Positions 18,103 to 26,411 of a stretch of DNA of 64,000 bases are shown here, piece after piece. Made by a program: the position numbers and the translations under genes. Within the stretch, counting starts at the first letter, position 1. Each line of letters opens with the position of its first letter. The notes below the pieces were generated by a model, which did no database searches, had not been told where the DNA came from, and worked only from the letters and a program-made list of their open reading frames with translations. The stretch is from Oleispira sp036960605 (GTDB lineage: Bacteria; Pseudomonadota; Gammaproteobacteria; Pseudomonadales; Oceanobacteraceae): positions 1 through 64,000 of the forward strand of contig JBALXI010000001.1 of assembly GCA_036960605.1 (NCBI GenBank). Direction: 5' to 3'.

Positions 18103-19548
18103 TCAAGGGTGCATTGACGAGTTGAACTCGTTAAACGAAATAATGACTCGATTCCGACATTCTTTATCTGATGAAATTTCAAATAACCAACCCTGTTGCT
18201 CTGCTATTTGCCTCACAATATCGAGGCCGATGCCAAAGCCTTGGCCATCGGAAAGACCGCGTAAAGATTGTTGCTGAAATGTGTCGCTTAAACCGGTGCC
18301 CGTATTCGTTACCGTGATCGTGGTTTTATCGAGAGCGATGTTCACTATGCCTTCGGGCGTATGCTCGAAGGCGTTGCGGATTAGATTGTTTAAGGTGATT
18401 TGGCAAAGCGCTTTTGGCAGTAAGTGGACGCTATCATCCTCGTTTATATTTATAAAATTCACGCTTACTTTTTCAGCAGTATCTTTGCTTAGCGGATTGT
18501 TGAGCAAATATTGATGCTCTTCTATTGCAGACTGTATTAGTTGGTCGAGGTCTATGTTTTCTCGTGGGGTTTGGTCACTATTTTTACGACTGAGTAATAA
18601 GAGGGCCTCGGTTATCTGTGCCATGTTTTTATTGGCTCTGCGTATATAGTCATGCTGATCGCTAACGTTCGATTTACCTTGTGCAGTTCGTAAGTCTATG
18701 ATGTCGAGCGCTGATTTTACGACGGCAATGGGCGTGCGTAACTCATGACTGGTATTTTGTAAAAACTGCTTTTCTCTTTGGTGGTATTGATGAATACGGC
18801 CCATTGTCTGGTGCAATGTTTTTGCGACTTGGCCGATTTCTGTTTTGTCATTCATTATGTCGAAAGAAAGTTCAGGCTGGTTTTCATCTAAGCCATTGGC
18901 CATGGCACTGAGTTCGTTTAAAGGTTTAATGACCCTGTTAATTAAACGTCGTGCGACCCAATAAATTATTACGATCGCGAACAGTGTAATGAGAAAAATT
19001 GAGCGCGGCACGTCTAATAATAAGCTGGGATTTTTCGGTGGCCTTATTTTATTTTGTGGGCTGTCGCTAAAGATTAAATACAGTTTTTCTGCTGAATTCT
19101 GTAAAGGCTGAACAATTAAGAAATGTACATTTTTAGGTGGGCTAAATAACGAGCGCTGACGGTTGTCATCGCCATTACTGTCGTCATGACTGCGGCCGGT
19201 ATCATTAATCAGCATTCTGTGATTGTCGAGGCCAAGCCCCTTATTGGTGATCAATTCTTGGCGAAACAGTTCTAACGTTTCTTGGGGGATGTTTTGAATG
19301 CCCACGTAAGCGCGATAATTTCCTGTCTTGGGCAAAGTGAAGTTTTTATCTAATGCGACTTGATTGCCATAGTGCTCAGCCAGTGATGTCATAGAGCGGT
19401 GCATGGTCGTGGTGATGCCAATAAAAAACAATTGGTGCAGTAGCAAAGAAAAAACGATTACCAATAAGCCGATGCTAATAAATAGTTGTTTTTTAAATTG
19501 GTAATTCAAACTGTTTTTACTGTTTTTACTGTTTATTTTAGTCGTCAT
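18103..19548 (-). CDS. Sensor histidine kinase (QseC/PmrB-like layout)
   Basis: The 481-residue kinase has TM1 at about 21-42, a periplasmic sensor region to about 180, and TM2 at about 182-200. A HAMP-type linker follows, then the H-box FLQNTSHELRTPIAVV (phospho-acceptor His268) and an HATPase domain with N-box LNNLIRNAFEH and G-box GFGIGLDIV. The sensor region contains a very acidic stretch (SHDDSNGDDNR, about 120-130), which could respond to metal ions or cationic peptides; that is inference. It starts one base after the response regulator gene, with a strong AGGAGG ribosome binding site. Confidence 0.92.
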   Translation of the reverse strand: MTTKINSKNSKNSLNYQFKKQLFISIGLLVIVFSLLLHQLFFIGITTTMHRSMTSLAEHYGNQVALDKNFTLPKTGNYRAYVGIQNIPQETLELFRQELITNKGLGLDNHRMLINDTGRSHDDSNGDDNRQRSLFSPPKNVHFLIVQPLQNSAEKLYLIFSDSPQNKIRPPKNPSLLLDVPRSIFLITLFAIVIIYWVARRLINRVIKPLNELSAMANGLDENQPELSFDIMNDKTEIGQVAKTLHQTMGRIHQYHQREKQFLQNTSHELRTPIAVVKSALDIIDLRTAQGKSNVSDQHDYIRRANKNMAQITEALLLLSRKNSDQTPRENIDLDQLIQSAIEEHQYLLNNPLSKDTAEKVSVNFININEDDSVHLLPKALCQITLNNLIRNAFEHTPEGIVNIALDKTTITVTNTGTGLSDTFQQQSLRGLSDGQGFGIGLDIVRQIAEQQGWLFEISSDKECRNRVIISFNEFNSSMHP

Positions 19549-19549
19549 A

Positions 19550-20248
19550 TTAACCTCCTAATTGATCGTTGCTGGGCTTGATCGCGAGCCCGATCCCTCT
19601 CACGGTTTGTATCAGGGGATTATTGAAAGGTTTGTCGATCAGCTGTCGTAATTTATAAATGTGGGATTTTAATACGTCTGAATCGGGTAGCTGGTCGGGC
19701 CAGATTATATGTTCGATTTCTTGGCGTGTGACAACGTTAGGAGACGCTATTAACAAAGCTTCCAATATTTTCCAGCAAGCTTTATTTAATACAATGATTT
19801 GCTCAGCGCGCTTAACTTCGCGCAACTCAATATTCATTGTAAGGTCGGCGACGGCTAATTCAATGTCGCTATTGCGTTTGCTGCTGCGCTTAATCAGTAC
19901 TTTTAAACGGGCCACTACTTCAGGTAGGTCGAAAGGTTTAACGAGGTAGTCATCTGCGCCGACCTCAAAGCCCTGCAACTTATCTTCTAAAGTATCGCGG
20001 GCGGTTAGCATCAGAATGGGGGTACTCTGGTTTAGACCACGAGTTTGTCTGAGCTCTTGGCAGATAGACATACCGTCTTTTCCTGGCAGCATAATGTCTA
20101 AAATAATGGCACTGAAGGCTTGGCTATGAGCCAGCTCTAAGCCTAAGTTGCCATTGTCGGCGTAATCACATTCAAAACCGTAAGCCTCTAAAAACTCAAT
20201 CATGTTGGTTGCTAGGGCTCGATTATCTTCTATCACCAATATGATCAC
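19550..20248 (-). CDS. OmpR-family response regulator
   Basis: A 232-residue two-domain regulator. The receiver domain runs from about 1-115 with acidic pocket Glu7/Asp8, phospho-acceptor Asp51 (IILDIMLPGKDG) and conserved Lys in DDYLVKPFDLP. The winged helix follows from about 130-225 (SDVLKSHIYKLRQLID, TVRGIGLAI). The start is a GTG without an evident ribosome binding site. It is co-transcribed with the kinase. Four TTCACCT 11-bp direct repeats in this neighbourhood are its likely targets, including one in its own divergent intergenic region. Confidence 0.92.
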   Translation of the reverse strand: MIILVIEDNRALATNMIEFLEAYGFECDYADNGNLGLELAHSQAFSAIILDIMLPGKDGMSICQELRQTRGLNQSTPILMLTARDTLEDKLQGFEVGADDYLVKPFDLPEVVARLKVLIKRSSKRNSDIELAVADLTMNIELREVKRAEQIIVLNKACWKILEALLIASPNVVTRQEIEHIIWPDQLPDSDVLKSHIYKLRQLIDKPFNNPLIQTVRGIGLAIKPSNDQLGG

Positions 20249-20308
20249 GATTGCATGCCTATAAAATTTCTATTGTTTGTTCAGTATAACCAATTTTGAA
20301 AAGACCAT

Positions 20309-20326
20309 TTCACCTAAAGTTCACCT
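20309..20326 (+). promoter_or_regulatory. 11-bp-spaced TTCACCT direct repeat, regulator/20.4-kb gene intergenic region
   Basis: TTCACCTAAAGTTCACCT carries two perfect TTCACCT half-sites one helical turn apart, 54-71 bases before the ATG at 20380. Its orientation matches the rightward gene; it may also affect the divergent two-component operon. It is the best conserved of the four sites. Confidence 0.62.
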
Positions 20327-20379
20327 AGCCTTTGCTAGCGTTCGGGTTGCATTGTAAACAATCATATTGGAGAAAAATA

Positions 20380-20844
20380 ATGATAAATCCTATGGGATCC
20401 AGTAATCAAATGGCTGGCCAAGCGTCGATGCCCGCTAAGCAACAGACGATGACAGCTGATCAGAAAAGTCAGGTCAGCGATATTCTTGATCAGTATTCTG
20501 TTGATAGCTTAAGCAGTGATGATGCTACGGCCATTGTTAAAAGCTTTGAAGCATTGGGTATTACTCCGGGCCAAGAGCTGGAGCAGGTTATGGCCGATAA
20601 GGGCTTTGATGCTAAGTCGGTTGGAGACAGAGCGGGGCTTCAAGGGCCAGGAGGAAAAGAGGGAATGCCGCCACCCCCCAAGAATGAGGTGAGTAATTCC
20701 TCTGAAATGGTGAGTTTTCTAGAAGAAATATTAGAAAGCTACGGTGAACAGTTGAGTGATGACGATAAAGACTCTATTTTAACGGCGGTGCAGGAAAAAT
20801 TTGGTATGGATGATTCGGATTCTCTAATTCATCTGCAGGCTTAG
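20380..20844 (+). CDS. Hypothetical acidic protein of the two-component regulon
   Basis: A 154-residue acidic protein beginning MINPMGSSNQ. I chose the ATG at 20380 because TTGGAG stands seven bases before it; the longer frame from 20332 runs through the promoter region. There is no signal peptide or membrane segment. It has two related helical segments (VSDILDQYSVDSLSSDDATAI and VSFLEEILESYGEQLSDDD region) separated by a Gly/Pro-rich linker (GPGGKEGMPPPP). The repeats loosely resemble EF-hand or helix-pair modules, but no canonical calcium loop is present. Family not recognised. A TTCACCT repeat precedes it. Confidence 0.75.
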   Translation: MINPMGSSNQMAGQASMPAKQQTMTADQKSQVSDILDQYSVDSLSSDDATAIVKSFEALGITPGQELEQVMADKGFDAKSVGDRAGLQGPGGKEGMPPPPKNEVSNSSEMVSFLEEILESYGEQLSDDDKDSILTAVQEKFGMDDSDSLIHLQA

Positions 20845-20865
20845 ATCTGTCACTTTTTATCTTAC

Positions 20866-20893
20866 TTTCACTTGAATTTCACCTGGATTTCAC
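20866..20893 (+). promoter_or_regulatory. Triple TTTCAC direct repeat, 11-bp period, upstream of the Lcl-domain gene
   Basis: TTTCAC occurs at 20866, 20877 and 20888, exactly 11 bases apart, 60-87 bases before the ATG at 20953. A TAAAAT -10-like hexamer follows at about 20917. It is the same half-site as at 15400, 17983 and 20309, here in three copies. Confidence 0.6.
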
Positions 20894-20952
20894 TCGGGTT
20901 TTGTTAACGTTAGTTCTTTTAAAATAACGTTAACAATTTAAGGTGACGTGAG

Positions 20953-22452
20953 ATGTTTGTTTATAAATTATCTGGCAATAAGTTTCTTTATCTTAGGGCG
21001 TCGATATTAGGCCTATGTTTGATGTCTGCTTTGGTGAATTCCTCTCACGGCGCGATGCCGGCTTATGCGGTCGTCGATAGTCATCAAACGCAATGCTTTG
21101 GCGTTAAAAAACAGCAAAATTGTTCGACTGCACTGCAAGGGCAAGATGCGCAATACCAAGGTTATCAGAAATATTATGCCGACTTAGGGGATGGCACGGT
21201 ACAAGATGCTGTGACGGGACTGATCTGGTCGCAATCGACGGACCTTAATCACGATGGGAAAATTAATGCCGCAGATAAGGTCTCTTATGCAGAGGCCATT
21301 AAATACATCGAAAGCCTTAACTTAGCCGGCGAAGATGATTGGCGCTTACCCAGCATTAAAGAACTGTATTCACTGGTATTGTTTGATGGCCAAGATCCGA
21401 GTGGCATTAAACTGAAGGTGGGTAAGTCTGAATTAATTCCTTTTATTGATCATGAAATGTTCTCGATTAGCACGGGGGATACTCGCGCCGGTGAACGCTT
21501 GATTGATAGCCAGTTTGTGTCTAATACGAGATATGTGTCGACAACCATGCACGGTGATAACACGGTTTTTGGTGTTAATTTTATCGATGGTCGCATCAAA
21601 GGCTATGGCATGCAGACGCCAGATGGCCGTACTAAAAATTTTTATCTATTGGCAGTACGGGGCAATAAGGGCTATGGCATTAATGATTTTAGTGATCACG
21701 AAAGCGGCATTATAACGGATCAGGCAACGGGTTTAATTTGGCAGCAATACGATAGCGCAAACGCGATGAATTTTGTTGATGCGCTGGGTTATTGTGAAAA
21801 CTTATCGTTGGCAGGAAAAGAGGATTGGCGTTTACCCAACGTGAAAGAACTGCAGTCGATCGTCGATTATTCTAGGTCACCTGATACCACGAACTCGGCG
21901 GCGATTGATCCGTTATTTCAGAGTCGTGAAATTCAGAATGAACAGGGCACGAAAGACTACGGTAATTATTGGAGCAGTACGACTCACGTTAATCTTAAAG
22001 ACGGTGCCTATGGCGCTTATGTAGCATTTGGGCGTTCTACAGGTTATATGCATGGGGAATGGCTGGATGTGCATGGTGCGGGCGCGCAACGAAGTGACCC
22101 TAAAGTCGGAGATGCCAAACAATTTCCTCAAGGCCACGGGCCACAAGGGGATTCTATTCGTATTAATAATAGTGTGCGCTGTGTTCGAGCGGGAGGCGTT
22201 GAGTTGATTAATGATTTACACGCTAGCGAGAGCTTAAAGCAACGCCAGCCTATGCTGATTGAAAATTACAGTGACGAATCGACCTCAGCTAGGTCGCCGA
22301 TGGTTATGCTGGACAAAAATGCGGACAAGAAAATATCAAAAGAGGAGGCAAAAGGGCCGTTAGACAGAGATTTTTACGTCTTAGATGAAAATTCTGATGG
22401 CTTTCTTACTGCCGATGAAATTCCAATTAGACGGGATAGAGTCACTGATTAA
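20953..22452 (+). CDS. Secreted DUF1566 (Lcl-type) protein with EF-hand loops
   Basis: The 499-residue protein has a signal peptide (about 1-34, ending SHGAM) and two DUF1566/Lcl-like modules. Each has the WRLPSIKEL-type motif (WRLPSIKELYSL and WRLPNVKELQSI), and the second has NYWSSTTH. Calcium-binding EF-hand loops are visible: DLNHDGKINAAD at 97-108, and near the C-terminus DKNADKKISKEE and DENSDGFLTADE. DUF1566 domains are often found in adhesins and surface proteins; the exact role is unknown. AAGGTGA precedes the ATG. It overlaps the convergent solute-binding protein gene by 11 bases. It is probably controlled by the adjacent two-component system. Confidence 0.85.
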   Translation: MFVYKLSGNKFLYLRASILGLCLMSALVNSSHGAMPAYAVVDSHQTQCFGVKKQQNCSTALQGQDAQYQGYQKYYADLGDGTVQDAVTGLIWSQSTDLNHDGKINAADKVSYAEAIKYIESLNLAGEDDWRLPSIKELYSLVLFDGQDPSGIKLKVGKSELIPFIDHEMFSISTGDTRAGERLIDSQFVSNTRYVSTTMHGDNTVFGVNFIDGRIKGYGMQTPDGRTKNFYLLAVRGNKGYGINDFSDHESGIITDQATGLIWQQYDSANAMNFVDALGYCENLSLAGKEDWRLPNVKELQSIVDYSRSPDTTNSAAIDPLFQSREIQNEQGTKDYGNYWSSTTHVNLKDGAYGAYVAFGRSTGYMHGEWLDVHGAGAQRSDPKVGDAKQFPQGHGPQGDSIRINNSVRCVRAGGVELINDLHASESLKQRQPMLIENYSDESTSARSPMVMLDKNADKKISKEEAKGPLDRDFYVLDENSDGFLTADEIPIRRDRVTD

Positions 22453-23197
22453 TCAATATCCACTTTTCACCATAATACTCGTCCATTATGGCGTCGAAGG
22501 ATCCATCATTTTTTAGTTTTCCAATTGCTCTTTTTAGTTGTGGAATTTTATCTAGGTGTTGTGACTTTTTAGAAAGTTGCAACCATTGTTCTTTCTCGCC
22601 TAAAACGAGCTTGTTTGTTAGATCAACATTATCCAGCACGTTATATTTTTTAAGTTGATAGCTGAGCACTAGGGCACTGCCTGCGATGGCATCGATGCGC
22701 CTACGATTAATCATTTTGGCCGCTTGGGCATAATTACTCAGCTCTATTATATTGAGGCTGCTATCTTGATCGAATTGTTCACTTAAGTGGGTGCCTCTCG
22801 TTTTACCAATTCTGATATGTTGTAAATCCGCGTAGCTATTTATTTTAATGCCATTCATTGCTATTACGACTGTTTTTACACTACGAATGTGGGCGACGTA
22901 TTCTACAAATTTTGAGCGGGAGGCTGATTTGAAGATGATGCCACCATCGTGCTCACCCAATTTGATGTTTTGCCAGATTCGAGGGTAGGGTAATAATTCT
23001 TTGTCGAGGCATAAACCGCTGATTTTCTCTATCTCGGTAAGATAATCCCAATGAACGCCGGTAGGCAGTCCCTTAGTGTTTTTGAAGCCTATAGGAGCGT
23101 TCTCTATGACATGTAATCTAGGGCAGGCGGGTGAATACTCAGCCCAGATCGCGGCCGTAGGCAGTAAGCACAGAGCAATGAGGAGTCGTTTTTTCAT
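22442..23197 (-). CDS. Periplasmic solute-binding protein, family 3
   Basis: The protein has a signal peptide (MKKRLLIALCLLPTAAIWAE) and the family-3 binding fold: LHVIENAPIGFKN at the N-terminus, hinge and second-lobe segments such as IRIGKTRGTHLSEQF and INRRRIDAIAGSALVL, and DGSFDAIMDEYYGEKW near the end. It is a second solitary family-3 protein in the window, without an ABC permease nearby. The start is set at 23197, where AAGGAG lies just upstream (spacing rather short); the frame is open to 23215. Confidence 0.8.
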   Translation of the reverse strand: MKKRLLIALCLLPTAAIWAEYSPACPRLHVIENAPIGFKNTKGLPTGVHWDYLTEIEKISGLCLDKELLPYPRIWQNIKLGEHDGGIIFKSASRSKFVEYVAHIRSVKTVVIAMNGIKINSYADLQHIRIGKTRGTHLSEQFDQDSSLNIIELSNYAQAAKMINRRRIDAIAGSALVLSYQLKKYNVLDNVDLTNKLVLGEKEQWLQLSKKSQHLDKIPQLKRAIGKLKNDGSFDAIMDEYYGEKWILINQ

Positions 23198-23308
23198 ATT
23201 CTCCTTAACCGGCATTCACTTAGAATTTACCCACGTTTTAGTAGGCTTCAGCTATTAATTATCCATAAGTAATTAACTCTTACAGTATAAGTCTAAAATG
23301 AGGTTTGC

Positions 23309-23646
23309 ATGAAAAAATCAAAATTATTATTAGTATTGTTTTCTTTGCAGGGGTTGATGGCTTGTGGGGGGGTGGGCAAAGCGAGAGTGAAGATAATGAT
23401 ACTGGTATTGGCGGCTCGGCTGATCTTGCGAGCTGGATTATCAATGACGTGGATGTTTGTGGCGGACATGCGGCACAGGGTGACTATCATCACCATTTTT
23501 ATACCCACTGTTTAGCCGACCTTGTCGCCGATGATGGCAGTCAGCATTCACCCATATACGGTTTTTCTGCCGATGGTTATCCTTTATATGGTCCTTACGA
23601 AGATGATGGTTCTTTAGCGCTTAGTGGCTGGGAAATACGTGATTAG
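23309..23646 (+). pseudogene. YHYH-domain lipoprotein, frameshifted at a poly-G tract and truncated
   Basis: The frame opens with a clean lipoprotein signal (MKKSKLLLVLFSLQGLMACGG). At a run of seven G (23366-23372) the sense moves to another frame, which continues GGGQSESEDNDTGIGG and then the YHYH-type segment (VCGGHAAQGDYHHHFYTHC, then IYGFSADGYPLYGPYEDDG). One extra G would join the two frames exactly. The domain then stops early at 23646 (GWEIRD) before the usual C-terminal part. It is a decayed relative of the intact YHYH gene at 16.7 kb. A phase-variable or sequencing-error explanation is possible for the frameshift alone. Confidence 0.7.
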
Positions 23647-23647
23647 C

Positions 23648-23962
23648 GCTGATGTTAGTTTGCTTTTAATTAAAGATGCGATGTCGGCAATGATTGATGA
23701 AGATACTGGTTATGTAGAAGGTCATGCTCATCTTTATATTAATGGCGAAAAGATTCAGTGAATTTATGGCCGTAATATTCATTTGCCAGAGACTTTGTTT
23801 AAACAAGGCACCCATAGTATATCGGTGACCTTGAATAATCATGGTCATATGGCTTGGACTCAAGATGATAAGAAGATTGTATCAACCTTGTATATCGATG
23901 ATCTGGAATCAGGGGCCATAAAGCATACGTTTGAGAGCTTTCCTGTGCGGGGAACTGATTGA
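23648..23962 (+). pseudogene. Relic of a secreted 'GHAHLYINGEK'-type protein with in-frame stop
   Basis: Reading from 23648 gives ADVSLLLIKDAMSAMIDED, then YVEGHAHLYINGEKIQ, a TGA at 23759-23761, and in the same frame IYGRNIHLPETLFKQGTHSI, SVTLNNHGHMAW and so on to a TGA at 23960-23962. This pattern belongs to a periplasmic family often encoded next to YHYH or copper-handling genes; I do not know a firm function. There is no start codon with a ribosome binding site, and one nonsense codon splits the frame. Together with the broken YHYH gene it forms a 650-base decayed segment. Confidence 0.6.
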
Positions 23963-23980
23963 AGGTGTGCAGCGTTTTTT

Positions 23981-24008
23981 GCAACTAGAAGGGATTCCTT
24001 CTAGTTGC
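23981..24008. terminator. 12-bp hairpin downstream of the relics and of alkB
   Basis: GCAACTAGAAGG and CCTTCTAGTTGC are perfect complements around a GATT loop. On the plus strand only a weak T stretch follows (TCGCTTTT); on the minus strand none does. It may end transcripts arriving from either side, but it is not a textbook terminator. Confidence 0.4.
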
Positions 24009-24033
24009 TCGCTTTTGGTTGCTCGTCTTTAGA

Positions 24034-25221
24034 TTAAACTTCTAAAAGATCGGGGGATACATTTTCACTTTTCAATTCGTCCCAACCACTCTTATTATTC
24101 GCTTGACGAATCAACTCATACTCTTCTTTTACAGCTTGTTGCTGATCCCACTCTAATAGCTTAGGTACGATCATTTTTCGCCATAATGGCGGGATGAGAG
24201 CGGTCAGGTAGGCGGTCATTAATCCATTCGGAATTTCAGGTTGATCACTGTGCGTCAACAGGTGCTGGTAGTGTAATTGTGCGTCGGCATGGTGGTGGCT
24301 ATGACGGGTTAGGTTATAGCTAATCACACCACTGACAACGTGGTTGCAGTTCCAAGAATGTCTGGGTTGTACCGGCTGGCTCGGATCGCGTACTAGGCCA
24401 TAGTGCTCTATATAATTAAGAATTTCTAACGCGACTTTAGTCAGGGTGCAAATAATTAAATGAAATACGACGCCTTTCCAGCCCGCACAATAATAAGCGA
24501 AGAGAGACATAGAGGCAGCGATTAAAAACATGCGTAATAAAACATTTTTAGGGGATAAAAAGTGTGCACCAACTTTATCTAAACGCGCAGTTTCGATTTC
24601 CCAGGCATTGGTGATTGTTCGGAACATCGCTTTGGGTAAATGTTGATACAGTGAGTCGCCTCGTGCGGCGGTGGCGGGATCTTTTTTTGTCGCAACATAA
24701 GTATGGTGACCATAAACATGTTCGATCGGAAAAGCGATTCCCCAATTAAGCGCAAGCGTTATTCTGCCTAACCAAAGGTCGAAAGGCCTTGAGGTTCTAT
24801 GAGTGAGTTCGTGCCCCGCAAGACCGCCAGCTCCTGTGGCAGGCAGGGTGAGTGCGAGAAACATAGGGATATAGTGGTACCAGTCTGTGGTATTACGAAT
24901 ACCGATAACATCAATGCCACTGAGGCTGGTTATGTAGGCACCTATACCGAACACATCTTGGCTGCCGCTGCCGGCAACCCAAAATAAGGCGAAAAATAAT
25001 CCGAATGACGTGGGCAGAGATAAATAAAGTGCAAGGTCGAGTAAAAATGGATATTTGTACGGTTTCTCATCGTAATCTTGTTTGAATAATTGATCGAGTA
25101 GACCAATGCCAACAACGTAAGTAAGGCCAGGAATCCAAAGCCAGTGCTCACCAAAAAATAAGCCTAGAGCAATGAGAATGGTACAGAGGGTGGTTAAGTA
25201 AAATCGTAGGTATCGAAACAT
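24034..25221 (-). CDS. AlkB/XylM-type membrane diiron monooxygenase
   Basis: The 395-residue integral membrane protein has all the family's histidine motifs: HELTHR (137-142), EHVYGHH (167-173), the hallmark NYIEHYG (269-275) and LTRHSHHHA (304-312). These ligate a diiron centre that hydroxylates the terminal carbon of alkanes or methyl groups of aromatics. About six transmembrane helices are seen. It is encoded directly after a XylA-type ferredoxin reductase rather than beside rubredoxin genes, so electron supply resembles xylene monooxygenase (XylMA). An AAGATAAA ribosome binding site precedes the ATG. Substrate range (alkane or aromatic side chain) cannot be read from the sequence. Confidence 0.9.
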   Translation of the reverse strand: MFRYLRFYLTTLCTILIALGLFFGEHWLWIPGLTYVVGIGLLDQLFKQDYDEKPYKYPFLLDLALYLSLPTSFGLFFALFWVAGSGSQDVFGIGAYITSLSGIDVIGIRNTTDWYHYIPMFLALTLPATGAGGLAGHELTHRTSRPFDLWLGRITLALNWGIAFPIEHVYGHHTYVATKKDPATAARGDSLYQHLPKAMFRTITNAWEIETARLDKVGAHFLSPKNVLLRMFLIAASMSLFAYYCAGWKGVVFHLIICTLTKVALEILNYIEHYGLVRDPSQPVQPRHSWNCNHVVSGVISYNLTRHSHHHADAQLHYQHLLTHSDQPEIPNGLMTAYLTALIPPLWRKMIVPKLLEWDQQQAVKEEYELIRQANNKSGWDELKSENVSPDLLEV

Positions 25222-25222
25222 T

Positions 25223-26266
25223 TTATCTTCCTTGATCTGAAAATTTATCGAAATAGAGTTTATTTTTACTGATGCCTAAAGACAGCATTTTTTTGATGGC
25301 AGTATCTACCATCGCAGGGGGGCCACAAAGATAACCTTCCCCATTTTTAATAGACGAGGCGGATAGGTAGTTGTCTAAATAGTCGGTTAATACGCCGCGG
25401 CATCCTGTCCAGTTACTGTCTGGATCTTCATCTGATAGCACCGCTTTATAAGTAAATACACCTCGCCATTGTGTTTTTATCGCTTCAATTTCTTCTTGGT
25501 AATAGAGGTCTTGCTGAGTGCGTGCACCCATTAATAAAATGACATTACGTTGTTTTTGCAGTGGCTCCGAAAGTGCTTGTTCAAGTATTGAAATTAAGGG
25601 CGCGAGCCCACTGCCTCTGGCAATACAAATCATCGGCGCAGCGTTTTTTCTAAGATAAAAGTCGCCAAAGCTGGACTTGATATTGACCTGGCCGTTGAGT
25701 GCTTGTGGTGAGTGTAACCAGTTGGACATTTTGCCATTCGGTATAGCGCGGACAAAAAATGAAATACAGGGGCAGCTGTTTAAATAATTTATATCTGCGT
25801 GGGCGAAAGAATAACTGCGCTCTGGGTAATCATGATCTACGGCGGATACTTGAGAAAATTGACCGGGTAGATAGTCTATTTTTTCATTGAGACGAATAAC
25901 TATTTCAGAAATATCGTGAGTGAGCTTCTTCTGATTGATAATTGTGCCAATGCAGGCTTGTTGCTGGCGAGGCGCATTAGGCAATTCAATAATCACATTT
26001 GATTTAGGAATACTCTGGCAGCCTAAAATTATATTTTGTGCGAGCTCTTCTTTTGTTAATAAGTAAGACTTATCGGTCAGTTCTTTTACCTTGCCGGATA
26101 CCAGTTTGCATTTACAGGCGGCACAACCTCCGGCTTTACAGCTGTGCGGAAAGTCGATGTTAGAGCGTAAGGCGCCGTTCAATACGGTTTCTTTATGCTC
26201 TAATTGAATGGAAGAGAAACCATCGACGGTAAGCAGATATTGTTTTTTTTGGAAAAATTTAAACAT
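25223..26266 (-). CDS. 2Fe-2S ferredoxin-NAD(P)H reductase (XylA type), monooxygenase electron donor
   Basis: The 347-residue protein has an N-terminal plant-type ferredoxin domain with cluster cysteines Cys43, Cys48, Cys51 and Cys83 (DFPHSCKAGGCAACKCKL; ILGCQS). A FAD-binding domain (ERSYSFAH) and an NAD-binding domain (APMICIARGSGLAPLISILE; EGYLCGPPAMVDTAI) follow. It carries electrons from NAD(P)H via FAD and the iron-sulfur cluster to the adjacent membrane monooxygenase, whose gene starts one base after its stop region. It is the first gene of the two-gene operon and is divergent from an AraC regulator. Confidence 0.9.
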   Translation of the reverse strand: MFKFFQKKQYLLTVDGFSSIQLEHKETVLNGALRSNIDFPHSCKAGGCAACKCKLVSGKVKELTDKSYLLTKEELAQNIILGCQSIPKSNVIIELPNAPRQQQACIGTIINQKKLTHDISEIVIRLNEKIDYLPGQFSQVSAVDHDYPERSYSFAHADINYLNSCPCISFFVRAIPNGKMSNWLHSPQALNGQVNIKSSFGDFYLRKNAAPMICIARGSGLAPLISILEQALSEPLQKQRNVILLMGARTQQDLYYQEEIEAIKTQWRGVFTYKAVLSDEDPDSNWTGCRGVLTDYLDNYLSASSIKNGEGYLCGPPAMVDTAIKKMLSLGISKNKLYFDKFSDQGR

Positions 26267-26411
26267 GTAAACGAAGACACCCTGTTTTATCGATAGGGAA
26301 ATTATAGAAGGGCAGGGGTATTCAAAATAGATTGTAATTCGGCCTAAAGGGGGTATTTCCGGCCAGGATGTGTAATAGTGTCGCTGTTCAAAAGACGATA
26401 GGAGGGGTTAA

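Noticed and set aside
20332..20379. Longer N-terminus for the 20.4-kb protein
   Set aside because: It would translate promoter and ribosome-binding bases; the ATG at 20380 has TTGGAG at proper distance.
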